Shown here piece after piece: positions 9,462 through 16,112 of a DNA stretch of 22,488 nucleotides. The DNA comes from a virus. A program made the translations under genes and the position numbers. The stretch spans positions 1 through 22,488 of the IMG/VR virus record IMGVR_UViG_3300025880_000129; one strand, 5' to 3'. The number at the start of each line of letters is the position of its first letter. Within the stretch, counting starts at the first letter, position 1. The notes beneath the pieces are model-generated. The model was not told the origin of the DNA. It ran no database searches and saw nothing but the letters and a program-made list of their open reading frames with translations.

Positions 9462-11440
9462 TATACTATTCCCATTTTGCCTTGATTATTCATGGCATTG
9501 TTTATGATTGATGTTATCAATCCTTTTCTTGATGCTAGTAACTGGTCAAAGCCAGCAGCATCTACTGTTGATATATTGAAGTTTACTGTAGGTGCTTGTT
9601 GTTGTGTTTGTTGAGGTTGTGTTTTTGTATGATCTATAACAGTTTCATTTGGATGTAAAACACTTAAAAAGCCACCTTTGTTATCCAGGCCGCCTGATCT
9701 TGAGCCAAAGCCTGTAAAACCTCCACCATTTCCTGATGGTATAGAATCAAACAAAGAACCTCCATCAGTTAATTTATCAAACTCTCTGCCAGCAGTAAAT
9801 TTATCTCTTGCTATAGATATGCTACTACCAAATGATGCAAACATTTTATCAAGCAATAGTTTTTGTATAGCTATTCTTATTAGCTCTCTAACGATAGAAG
9901 TAGCAAAATCTTTAAAACTTGCCTTACCTTTTTCTAAAAATTCCATGGTTAAATTTGATATTCCGTCATACGACTTTTTCATAATATCACTAATCTCGTC
10001 TTGCATGGTTTTTATTGAGGTAACAAATTTTCCATAACCTTTTTCAGCATCTAATAAAAACTTTTCAAATGCTGCTAATTTACCAAAACCAGTCTCATCA
10101 TCCTCTTCTCCAGTTCTGCCGAGAAGTACATCCATGATAGATGGAATTTTCATTTTCTCAATTTTTTTATTTAAAAAGTGCTCAGCAGAATCAGCTATTG
10201 CTTCTAGTTTTTTCTTGTTAGACTCTTGTGCAGATTTAGGGTCACTAAATAAAATTAACTCATCTAAAGGGTTTGAACCAAATGCAACCTTAATTCTATT
10301 AATTTCTTGTATTAATTTATTAAATTGACTTAAAATAAAATTAAAAGAATCAAAAAACATATTTTTTAATGGCAATATAAATAGGTCATGTGCATAACCT
10401 CTCATCTTTATATAACCCTCAGCAAATTTTAAGGCAAGATAGGGAATCCATTTTGTTGCCACTAATTGAAAAACAAAAACTAATTCATTTCTAAATACAT
10501 AAGCTGCTGTAGCTAAAGCAGTTAATCCAATAATTGCAACAGTAAATGGGTTTGCAGAAAAAGCTGCTAGTAAAGCAAATTTAAGGGCTATAATTGAATT
10601 CGTTGCTGCTATTGCAAGGGGAGGAATAGCTACAAGAACAGGTATTAATAAAGCATCCATATTGTTTGCTAAGAAACCTACAGCACCAGCCATTTTTGAA
10701 AATACCCCAGTTGCCTCTTCTATATCACCAATCATAAATTGGAAATTATTACGCAGAGCAACAGCAGCCTGACCAAGAGTCATGGGCATTTTATTTATTT
10801 GCTCATTAGTCTCTTTAGTGCCTTTAATAAGAATTGGCATAACTGTTTCTGCTGTTAGCTTACCAGCATGACCAAATTCTCTAAGTTCACCAATGGTCAT
10901 ATTTAAACCATCAGCTAACATTTTTGTCAGAATGGTATTGTTTTCCATTACTGACCTAAGTTCGTCTCCTCTTAAAGCTCCTGAAGCTAAACCCTGAGCT
11001 AACTGTCTAGCAGAGTTATTTGCCTCTTGAGCATGAGAACCAGCAATAATAAAGGTATTTGCTACAGTTTGGGTGGCATCAGCAACATCTCTTTGAGTAG
11101 CACCCAAATGTTCTGTAGCTAAAGCAAGCCTTGTATATAACATAGCAACAGCATCAAAGTCTGATCTTGAATCAGATGCTATTCTTCTCATCTGATTCAT
11201 AGCTGATGAAGTCTTATCTGCACTACCAGTTAAGGCGTTCATTCTGTTTTTTACGCCAATCATAACATTGGCAGCTTCAGCTATTTCTTTGACACTAAAA
11301 GCACCGACTAAAACAGTCGCAATTCTTTTTACAGAATTTTCCGCAGATTTTGCATTTTTATTAAAACTATCAAACGCCTTTTTGGATTGATCTGACCCAA
11401 ATATTCTCAGTAATAAATCTGTTTTACCTGCTGCTCGCAT
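9461..11440 (-). CDS. Tail tape measure protein (lambda gpH-like)
   Basis: A 659-residue tape measure protein. It is expected to set tail length, with the two chaperone products coating it during assembly, and to leave through the tail at DNA ejection. Residues ~40-260 match the lambda-family tape-measure N-terminal domain (VKNRMNALTGSADK, then LASGALRGDELRSVMEN). Residues ~262-330 form a long hydrophobic region able to insert in a membrane. The C-terminus has the typical Gly-rich GGGFTGFGSRSGG and FLSVLHPNETVIDHTK elements. At 659 residues it is somewhat shorter than lambda gpH, implying a modest tail length. The start is ATG at 11438-11440 with AAGGA about 8 bases upstream. It lies inside the frameshifted end of the chaperone gene (17-bp overlap), the classic G-T/H arrangement. 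Confidence 0.93.
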   Translation of the reverse strand: MRAAGKTDLLLRIFGSDQSKKAFDSFNKNAKSAENSVKRIATVLVGAFSVKEIAEAANVMIGVKNRMNALTGSADKTSSAMNQMRRIASDSRSDFDAVAMLYTRLALATEHLGATQRDVADATQTVANTFIIAGSHAQEANNSARQLAQGLASGALRGDELRSVMENNTILTKMLADGLNMTIGELREFGHAGKLTAETVMPILIKGTKETNEQINKMPMTLGQAAVALRNNFQFMIGDIEEATGVFSKMAGAVGFLANNMDALLIPVLVAIPPLAIAATNSIIALKFALLAAFSANPFTVAIIGLTALATAAYVFRNELVFVFQLVATKWIPYLALKFAEGYIKMRGYAHDLFILPLKNMFFDSFNFILSQFNKLIQEINRIKVAFGSNPLDELILFSDPKSAQESNKKKLEAIADSAEHFLNKKIEKMKIPSIMDVLLGRTGEEDDETGFGKLAAFEKFLLDAEKGYGKFVTSIKTMQDEISDIMKKSYDGISNLTMEFLEKGKASFKDFATSIVRELIRIAIQKLLLDKMFASFGSSISIARDKFTAGREFDKLTDGGSLFDSIPSGNGGGFTGFGSRSGGLDNKGGFLSVLHPNETVIDHTKTQPQQTQQQAPTVNFNISTVDAAGFDQLLASRKGLITSIINNAMNNQGKMGIV

Positions 11441-11911
11441 TTCTTTCTTCCTTTATTTCAAGATAAGCCAACCAACCCTGAAACTCCTCAACTGTCATCT
11501 CTTCAATTTCAGTTAAGGTTTTGTTTAGTTTTTCAGCTAGTGCATATTTTATGTATAGCTGCTCATCTTCAATTACTTTTTTTTAACTTCTTCCTGAGAG
11601 ACATTGTTCATCATCTCACTAGAAACTCTAATTAATACATCTCTGTCTACCTTCTCCAATAAGGTTTTTTTATCAGCGATTGTAAATAACTTTTCTCCAG
11701 CCTCGTCTAATGCTTTATAAATTAAAACATAAACTAAAAGCTGAACCTCGTCATCTTTAGCTAATTTCATAAATTTAGAAGTCTCTGAAAGAGTTATTGG
11801 CCTACAATAAATCTTTAAAGCATTATTTTCGTCATCACCCCATTCAGGGACTTCTATAATTTTAGTTTCTAAGCTATCAAAATGTTTTTGTGCGTTATCT
11901 ATAACTGACAT
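11424..11911 (-). CDS. Tail assembly chaperone G-T fusion made by -1 ribosomal frameshift (162 aa)
   Basis: The longer product of the tail chaperone gene. Translation follows the 112-residue frame to the heptamer A AAA AAG just before its stop, slips back one base, and continues for 50 residues to a TAA at 11424-11426. The added tail includes EEFQGWLAYLEIKEER, a typical gpT-like pattern (acidic/aromatic with W-L-A-Y). In lambda and most long-tailed phages such a G-T fusion binds the tape measure and recruits tube subunits, while the short form acts in excess. The extension fills the otherwise empty gap 11441-11572 exactly and overlaps the tape measure start. The frame was translated by hand and is open throughout. 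Use of the shift is an inference from the signals and from family practice. Confidence 0.85.
11534..11561 (-). promoter_or_regulatory. Candidate frameshift-stimulating stem-loop
   Basis: A perfect 6-bp inverted repeat (CAGCTA ... TAGCTG) with a 16-base loop lies 14 bases downstream of the slippery heptamer on the mRNA strand. A downstream hairpin is a common stimulator of -1 frameshifting. The stem is short and its spacing is longer than the usual 5-9 bases, so its role is uncertain. Confidence 0.4.
11573..11911 (-). CDS. Tail assembly chaperone, short form (gpG-like)
   Basis: The zero-frame product, 112 residues, immediately upstream of the tape measure and downstream of the tail tube gene. 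The sequence is acidic and helical, with an early VPEWGDDENNALKIYCRPIT segment; 'EWG....-IYCRPLT' is typical of HK97/lambda-type tail chaperones. It ends VKKK-stop, encoded by the slippery A-run. Its role is to chaperone the tape measure during tail assembly, and it is not expected in the virion. The start is ATG at 11909-11911, four bases after the tail tube stop. The upstream sequence has no strong Shine-Dalgarno, so coupling to the preceding gene is likely. Confidence 0.88.
   Translation of the reverse strand: MSVIDNAQKHFDSLETKIIEVPEWGDDENNALKIYCRPITLSETSKFMKLAKDDEVQLLVYVLIYKALDEAGEKLFTIADKKTLLEKVDRDVLIRVSSEMMNNVSQEEVKKK
11576..11595 (-). promoter_or_regulatory. Programmed -1 frameshift site (A AAA AAG with upstream SD)
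   Basis: On the minus strand eight A's and a G precede the stop, giving codons AAA AAA AAG TAA. The last seven bases are the canonical A AAA AAG slippery heptamer used by E. coli dnaX. An SD-like AGGAAG (11590-11595) begins AGGA about 9 bases before the heptamer, close to the dnaX stimulator spacing. The zero-frame codon after the heptamer is a stop, which should prolong the pause. Confidence 0.85.
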
Positions 11912-11915
11912 TTTT

Positions 11916-12311
11916 TTATACTGTTGTTGTAGTTAAATCGCCAGTACCTTGTACTGTTAGACTTGCTTCAACCATACCATCAAATGAACCAGTCCTTGAA
12001 ACACCAGTAACAATAGCTGAACCACTGTAATAAGTATCTGAAGCACCTGCTGGATATAGATTAATCTCTATAGTATTTCCAACTACAAAAGCACCTTGAC
12101 CATTAGTGTCGCTATCATCCCAAAAAACATCCAATGAACCTGAGAAAGATTTTAATGTAGCCACATGAGTTCTGCTTCCATCACCCATAGCTGTATCTTC
12201 AACAGTGTCACTTGTATGTTCTAAAGAATATGACTTAACTTCACCAACGATATTAGTTCCACCAGTAGTACCTAGCTTAACAATACCATCATTTCCTTTA
12301 AATGTTGACAT
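11916..12311 (-). CDS. Major tail tube protein
   Basis: A 131-residue beta-rich protein just upstream of the tail chaperones, the standard position of the major tail protein (lambda V analogue). The sequence begins MSTFKGNDGIVKLG and continues with SYSLEHTSDTVEDTAMGD, then strands ending in VSRTGSFDGMVEASLTVQGTGDL. This matches the TP901-1-type tail tube pattern, in which residues after the first strand specify the ring interface. Many copies would stack around the tape measure to form the tube. The length is at the short end for siphophage tube proteins, and no extra Ig-like decoration domain is present. The start ATG lies within the end of the 56-aa gene (14-bp overlap). Confidence 0.88.
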   Translation of the reverse strand: MSTFKGNDGIVKLGTTGGTNIVGEVKSYSLEHTSDTVEDTAMGDGSRTHVATLKSFSGSLDVFWDDSDTNGQGAFVVGNTIEINLYPAGASDTYYSGSAIVTGVSRTGSFDGMVEASLTVQGTGDLTTTTV

Positions 12312-12468
12312 TTTCTTTTACCTCGCCTTTCGGCTTTTTCTTAGAAGAAGATTTAATTTTGTCTTCCGACTGGACTGCTTCTTCCTTCCAACCCATTCCC
12401 AACATAGTTTCCACATTTGATTGTGGAACTTCTATTGAAGTTTTGCCATTTGGACTAATCATTTTCAT
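12298..12468 (-). CDS. Small conserved-looking protein between tail terminator and tube genes (56 aa)
   Basis: A 56-codon frame fills the gap between the tail terminator and tube genes. It has an ATG at 12466-12468 preceded by AGGAGA at good spacing, and it ends at TAA 12298-12300 inside the start of the tube gene. The N-terminal half (MKMISPNGKTSIEVPQSN, then a GMGWKEE element) looks like a small folded domain in which a 'P-N-G' turn leads to a 'V.....G-W' helix. The C-terminal half is lysine/serine-rich (KSSSKKKPKG) and probably disordered. I recall similar small proteins in phage head-tail clusters but cannot name a function. Good RBS, tight packing and shared strand make it a real gene. 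Confidence 0.75.
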   Translation of the reverse strand: MKMISPNGKTSIEVPQSNVETMLGMGWKEEAVQSEDKIKSSSKKKPKGEVKENVNI

Positions 12469-12480
12469 AATTGTCTCCTG

Positions 12481-12927
12481 TTATACCGCTACATCAGGAT
12501 TAGTTTCCTGGACATAGTAGTTCGTTAAAAAAGTTAGAGTAACATAACCAACTGGCTGTTCTCCATCACCTGTAAATTCTATATCTGTTGATTCAATATA
12601 TGTATCTTTTGCTAGACCTCCTAGAGTTCTATCAGCAGAAATAGCTTCTTCTACCTCTTTACTTATTGTATCAATAGTATCATCAAAATTGCTAACAGCT
12701 TTACAATACGCCTCAACCACAACTGATAATTCTCTACTCATAACTCTGTTAGTACCAATAACAATTGGCTCAGAGCCTTCTGTTTTAGTATAAATAACTA
12801 AAGATGGCAGTGTTGATTCTTGTAATGTGTATACCCTAGATTCATAAACATTAGAGCCTGTAGTTGTCAGACCTGTTAATGTAGTTCCAAAGTATTCCCT
12901 GATCTGTTGTCTAACATGATTTGCCAT
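12481..12927 (-). CDS. Tail terminator / tail completion protein (gpU/gpZ position)
   Basis: A 148-residue protein between the head-tail attachment gene and the tube gene cluster. The opening HVRQQIREYFGTTLTGLTTTG and ESRVYTLQESTLPSLVIYT is a common pattern in small phage tail-completion proteins: a helix, then 'R-V-Y-P/T-L....LP.L.VYT'. The alpha/beta length fits tail terminators, which cap the tail tube and join it to the head. The ATG at 12925-12927 shares a base with the previous stop (TAATG). The assignment to gpU rather than gpZ cannot be made from sequence by eye, and both roles fit the position. Confidence 0.72.
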   Translation of the reverse strand: MANHVRQQIREYFGTTLTGLTTTGSNVYESRVYTLQESTLPSLVIYTKTEGSEPIVIGTNRVMSRELSVVVEAYCKAVSNFDDTIDTISKEVEEAISADRTLGGLAKDTYIESTDIEFTGDGEQPVGYVTLTFLTNYYVQETNPDVAV

Positions 12928-13274
12928 TATTGAACCTCAAGAAGCAAAGAGGTCATGCCTAAATTATCATGCTCAAAATTTATAACTTTATAATTGGTTG
13001 CTGCTTTAATTTGAGTTCCATCTAAATTTTTAATAGCTGGAGCAGCTATAGTATCGCCAAATGCAATACTTGGTATGTCAGTAGTCTTAGCTTGTGCTAC
13101 TGGTTGATACCCCTGAACTGGCAATCCACCACTGTCAATATCTACATATTCTTGGTTTAGGATTACATTGATAGAAGAAGATGAACCACCTGTAGGTGTG
13201 TAGGTAATTTGAATACCATGACCATAGGTGGCATCTAAGTAGCCATTAAAATCTCTATCAAATTCCATTGGCAT
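12927..13274 (-). CDS. Head-tail attachment protein (lambda FII-like)
   Basis: A 115-residue beta-rich protein following the capsid region. The central part reads ILNQEYVDIDSGGLPVQGY followed by TTDIPSIAFGDTIAAP, resembling lambda gpFII-type connectors: a short barrel with a 'GDTI' turn and a C-terminal strand pair. Such proteins form a ring at the portal vertex and give the docking surface for the tail. The N-terminus MPMEFDRDFNGYLDATYGHG supports this start; a second ATG two codons later is the alternative. It starts three bases after the upstream small gene ends and shares a base with the next gene. Confidence 0.7.
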   Translation of the reverse strand: MPMEFDRDFNGYLDATYGHGIQITYTPTGGSSSSINVILNQEYVDIDSGGLPVQGYQPVAQAKTTDIPSIAFGDTIAAPAIKNLDGTQIKAATNYKVINFEHDNLGMTSLLLEVQ

Positions 13275-13277
13275 AAT

Positions 13278-13493
13278 TTACTTTTTAGCTCTTGTTTTAG
13301 GAGCTTTAACCTCTGATGTTTCTAAACCTACACTTCTGTCTTCTTTTTTAGCTTTTGGTTTAGCAACATGAATTTCTGCTTTGTTATAAGCACATAATGA
13401 ATGACCTTCTGAATCGTTAAGCTCTACTATATCTCCAGCATGAACCTTAGAACCACCAGCCATTGTATCTGTTAAGATTTTGTATTTTTTCAT
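13278..13493 (-). CDS. Small head-region protein, Lys-rich C-terminus (71 aa)
   Basis: A small protein just downstream of the major capsid gene. I take the ATG at 13491-13493 (MKKYKILTDTMAGGSKVHAG) because it begins a compact SH3-like pattern, 'KY+IL.D....G..V.AGDIVEL.D..'. The frame also allows an ATG at 13533-13535 (85 aa), but that extension would run through a GC-rich hairpin and adds an unlikely Asn-rich leader. Neither start has a strong SD. The C-terminal 25 residues are Lys/Ala/Glu-rich and probably flexible. The position right after the capsid gene suggests a head-associated or head-completion role. The function is not known. Confidence 0.7.
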   Translation of the reverse strand: MKKYKILTDTMAGGSKVHAGDIVELNDSEGHSLCAYNKAEIHVAKPKAKKEDRSVGLETSEVKAPKTRAKK

Positions 13494-13502
13494 ATTTAAG
13501 TT

Positions 13503-13520
13503 GGGGGTATTACTACCCCC
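13503..13520 (-). promoter_or_regulatory. GC-rich hairpin after the major capsid gene
   Basis: A perfect 7-bp inverted repeat with a 4-base loop (GGGGGTA on one arm, TACCCCC on the other) lies between the capsid stop and the next gene. It is far more GC-rich than its surroundings. There is no T-run after it on the minus strand, so it is not a classic terminator. It could attenuate, protect the 3' end of capsid mRNA, or modulate translation of the next gene. Confidence 0.6.
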
Positions 13521-13541
13521 ATTCCATTTAAGCATTAGTTA

Positions 13542-14798
13542 TTATGCACCATCATTTGATACACAGAAGCTAACTGCGTGTCTTACAGCAACATCAACAG
13601 TTTGTAGAGCAACAATTCTTACTCCACCTGAAGTTGATAATGCATAAGGATCAACAGTAATATCTAAGCCACCATACATACCAATTAATAGGTCTGCAAA
13701 ATTACCAAAGTAGAAATCTCCACTTGTTACTTGGTTACTTCTGACAACGTTATAGCCATTCATGCTATTGTCAGGATTAACAACAAATTGAGCAGTATTA
13801 GTTGCTTTTTCAGTTGTTTTTAAAGTACCAAAGTCAGCAGGTCTACAAATGTAACCTAAAGAACCACTTAGAGCATTGTCATTAGCGATTGCAGATTCCA
13901 TAGCCACGATCTCAGCCCATGTTGGGTTAGCAGCAGCAAATGTAGTAGTGTTAATACCTGTAGTATTAGAAATACCTGTAGGTTGACCACTTGAACCTGA
14001 ACCAGCCAAAGCACCTAAGTCAATTGCAGTAGCGATTGATTTTGTTAGGTCATCTCTGATTAAGTTCTCAACATCTAATGATGATTGTTGTAACAAAAGT
14101 CTTGTTGCATCAGTGAAAGCACCAATTACTTTAGGACTCATTGTTACTGAACCAGCAGTAAATTCACTTTCAGCAGCAGGGTTGCCTTCTGTAGCAATCC
14201 AACCAGCAGATGAAGCAGCAGTTTTCTTAGGTATTACAACATTTCCTTGTAATCCTCTAAGCATTGTTGCTCCAGCTTGCATTACTGAAGATTCGTTTCT
14301 TAATACATCAATAAATGAATCTCCTCTGTAATCTTCAGCGATTAAAGTTGAGTCATCAGATGTGTTTAAGTCTCTTTTGCCCCAAGTTCTTAGGACATCA
14401 GCAGGCAACATGATACCTTGAGCATCTTTACCATACTGTCTTGCAGCTTCAGCAGAACATTCAAATTCAAATGCTGCATCTTGTTGTGCTTTTCTGTCAG
14501 ATGGGTTAGCCATAGCTCTGATAGCTTTTACTAGGCTAAATTCTCTAACTTCTTCTTTGCTCATTCCAATTTCTGATGGAGTTTCTAAAGGAGTGTCATT
14601 AGAAATATTTTCTAATAATACGCCTCTAAATTCTTCAACAGAGATACCATTTGAAATGGCTTTGTCAGCTAAATCTCTTTTATTGTGTCTAGCTGCTAAA
14701 TCTATAATCTCTTTTGAGTTTCTTTTAAATTCAGCTTTAGCTTCGTCAATAGTTTGAGTTCTAACTTCTTCTATATTTATGTCTTTATTTTCTGACAT
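13542..14798 (-). CDS. Major capsid protein made from internal start (418 aa)
   Basis: Within the long protease-capsid frame an ATG at 14796-14798 (MSENKDINIEEV) has a near-ideal RBS, AAGGAG, six bases upstream. Starting here gives a 418-residue protein with the normal architecture of an HK97-type capsid subunit: a charged, helical first ~100 residues like the delta/scaffold domain, then the capsid fold (TEGNPAAESEFTAGSVTMSP, DDLTKSIATAIDLGALAGSGS, and a C-terminal VRHAVSFCVSNDG strand). Hundreds of copies are needed per head, so independent high-level initiation at this site makes biological sense. The N-terminal segment would be removed by the protease. The cleavage position cannot be set by eye. 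Confidence 0.75.
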   Translation of the reverse strand: MSENKDINIEEVRTQTIDEAKAEFKRNSKEIIDLAARHNKRDLADKAISNGISVEEFRGVLLENISNDTPLETPSEIGMSKEEVREFSLVKAIRAMANPSDRKAQQDAAFEFECSAEAARQYGKDAQGIMLPADVLRTWGKRDLNTSDDSTLIAEDYRGDSFIDVLRNESSVMQAGATMLRGLQGNVVIPKKTAASSAGWIATEGNPAAESEFTAGSVTMSPKVIGAFTDATRLLLQQSSLDVENLIRDDLTKSIATAIDLGALAGSGSSGQPTGISNTTGINTTTFAAANPTWAEIVAMESAIANDNALSGSLGYICRPADFGTLKTTEKATNTAQFVVNPDNSMNGYNVVRSNQVTSGDFYFGNFADLLIGMYGGLDITVDPYALSTSGGVRIVALQTVDVAVRHAVSFCVSNDGA

Positions 14799-16112
14799 TG
14801 TTATCTCCTTAAAGTTAATATTATTTTTATCTTCAGAACGACCAACGCCAACAAGTCTTGACTGGTCAGCAGGGACTGATACAGAGGAAACCTCCATAGG
14901 AGTCCACTTAGCTTTATAGTAAGTCTCACCTTTGTCTTCATATCGTTCTAATTTATCAATGCGATAACCTACAGATATGTTCATCCGTATGCCATCTTTT
15001 ACATCTTCAAACACTTCTTGAGCCAAAGCAGATTTTCCAAATCTGACTACTGCTAAAGACCTTTTGGCAGTCTCATCTAGTTTGAATTCTTCAATCACAC
15101 CTATTTGCTTGGTCATATCATGATCAAGTAATAATGGTGCTCTTCCTGAGTTAATAAACTCCATGTTTATATCCCCAGCAGAATGTCCCAGGACTTCCAT
15201 CCCAAAACTTCTTTCAACAGGTTCTTCAGAAGAAACGCCTACACGAACCACTCTATTTTCTTCATCAAGATAAGAGTGCTTGGATAAATCAATAGTTCTA
15301 TATTTCATAGGCATATCAATTACTTTCCTTTCTTCTTCACTTGATTCAGTCATAGAAACTTCGTCAGTCATTTCCAATTCTTCACCTTCATGTTCTACAT
15401 CCTCATGCTTTGCAAATTCAACGATAACTTTATCATCAGTTTCACTCACATTAAGGATATGTCTATCTTCTTTATTCATAGATTTCTCCTCTTCATTTGT
15501 TAATAAAGGATGTTTTTCCAATTCATTAGAATTGAAATCGTTTAAATCCCTAATGGGATTAATTTTTGTTAAAGTGCTGAACTTATGTCCTACCTCAGTA
15601 TCTGTAGGTTCACCACTTCTATAAACTTGTATTAATGCAGCAGGGTCATCTGAAGTTCCTGTAATTACAAAATCACTATCAGGAACATTAATTGTTCCAT
15701 CTCTTTCAATTTTAATAATTTTACCTCTAGCCCTACCACCTGAACTATTCCAACTTACAAAATCACCAACCTTTAGCCCATCAGGCATAGCTCTATCTTC
15801 TTCGTTTTTCATTTGATTTACCAATTTTTTTGACCAGCTAAATCCAGCATCCCCACCCCATAGTGCCCATGCTATTCTTCCGTTAGATGGATATCCATCC
15901 TCTCCTGGTCTAAATCCTTGAGCTTTCTTGTCTACCTCATGCCTACTAAAAAAACTATACATTCTTTTTATAGTTTCGTCAGATAGGTTTTCGCCATTTA
16001 AGATTTGATTTGCCCTCTCAGCACCAATTCTAGTTCCACCCCTACCATGCTCTTTACGCCAATCTAATCCTTTTCTAGCTTCTGACTTCATGCCTTGAGT
16101 AGGTTTACTCAT
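13542..16112 (-). CDS. Joined N-terminal domains + HK97-type prohead protease + major capsid protein
   Basis: One uninterrupted frame. I choose ATG at 16110-16112 (856 aa), which has GGAG nine bases upstream and overlaps the portal stop by 8 bases. An upstream in-frame ATG at 16142 gives 866 aa but has no RBS. By residue (856-aa form): ~10-100 is a conserved phage domain of unknown function (WRKEHGRGGTRIG, GRIAWALWGGDAG). ~114-165 resembles an Hva1/TUDOR-type small barrel (KVGDFVSWNSSGGRARGKI). ~260-430 is an HK97-type S/H protease with His331 in LLLDHD, Ser380 in RMNISVGYR and a PMEVSSVSVPA element. From 439 on is an HK97-fold major capsid protein with a helical delta-domain-like N-terminus. 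Two strong internal RBSs suggest that protease and capsid are also made separately. The full fusion may be a minor product that is incorporated in the prohead. Confidence 0.85.
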   Translation of the reverse strand: MSKPTQGMKSEARKGLDWRKEHGRGGTRIGAERANQILNGENLSDETIKRMYSFFSRHEVDKKAQGFRPGEDGYPSNGRIAWALWGGDAGFSWSKKLVNQMKNEEDRAMPDGLKVGDFVSWNSSGGRARGKIIKIERDGTINVPDSDFVITGTSDDPAALIQVYRSGEPTDTEVGHKFSTLTKINPIRDLNDFNSNELEKHPLLTNEEEKSMNKEDRHILNVSETDDKVIVEFAKHEDVEHEGEELEMTDEVSMTESSEEERKVIDMPMKYRTIDLSKHSYLDEENRVVRVGVSSEEPVERSFGMEVLGHSAGDINMEFINSGRAPLLLDHDMTKQIGVIEEFKLDETAKRSLAVVRFGKSALAQEVFEDVKDGIRMNISVGYRIDKLERYEDKGETYYKAKWTPMEVSSVSVPADQSRLVGVGRSEDKNNINFKEITMSENKDINIEEVRTQTIDEAKAEFKRNSKEIIDLAARHNKRDLADKAISNGISVEEFRGVLLENISNDTPLETPSEIGMSKEEVREFSLVKAIRAMANPSDRKAQQDAAFEFECSAEAARQYGKDAQGIMLPADVLRTWGKRDLNTSDDSTLIAEDYRGDSFIDVLRNESSVMQAGATMLRGLQGNVVIPKKTAASSAGWIATEGNPAAESEFTAGSVTMSPKVIGAFTDATRLLLQQSSLDVENLIRDDLTKSIATAIDLGALAGSGSSGQPTGISNTTGINTTTFAAANPTWAEIVAMESAIANDNALSGSLGYICRPADFGTLKTTEKATNTAQFVVNPDNSMNGYNVVRSNQVTSGDFYFGNFADLLIGMYGGLDITVDPYALSTSGGVRIVALQTVDVAVRHAVSFCVSNDGA
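14805..14810 (-). promoter_or_regulatory. Strong internal ribosome binding site for capsid start
   Basis: AAGGAG on the minus strand, six bases before the ATG at 14796-14798. It lies inside codons of the upstream frame (Asn-Phe-Lys-Glu-Ile-Thr), so it is read through by the long product. It is among the best SD matches in the whole late operon. Confidence 0.8.
15486..15491 (-). promoter_or_regulatory. Internal ribosome binding site for protease start
   Basis: GAGGAG on the minus strand, six bases before an in-frame ATG at 15477-15479 (MNKEDRHILNVSE). Initiation here gives a 645-residue protease-capsid form lacking the N-terminal unknown and TUDOR-like domains. The ATG sits in the linker between those domains and the protease. 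Confidence 0.65.

Noticed and set aside
12205-12517. Two plus-strand frames over the tube and terminator genes
   Set aside because: They are antisense to the tube gene and the 56-aa gene, which have better RBSs and operon context.
13494-13535. Longer start (85 aa) for the small gene after the capsid
   Set aside because: It would translate through the GC hairpin, has no RBS, and adds an Asn/Gly-rich leader outside the compact domain.
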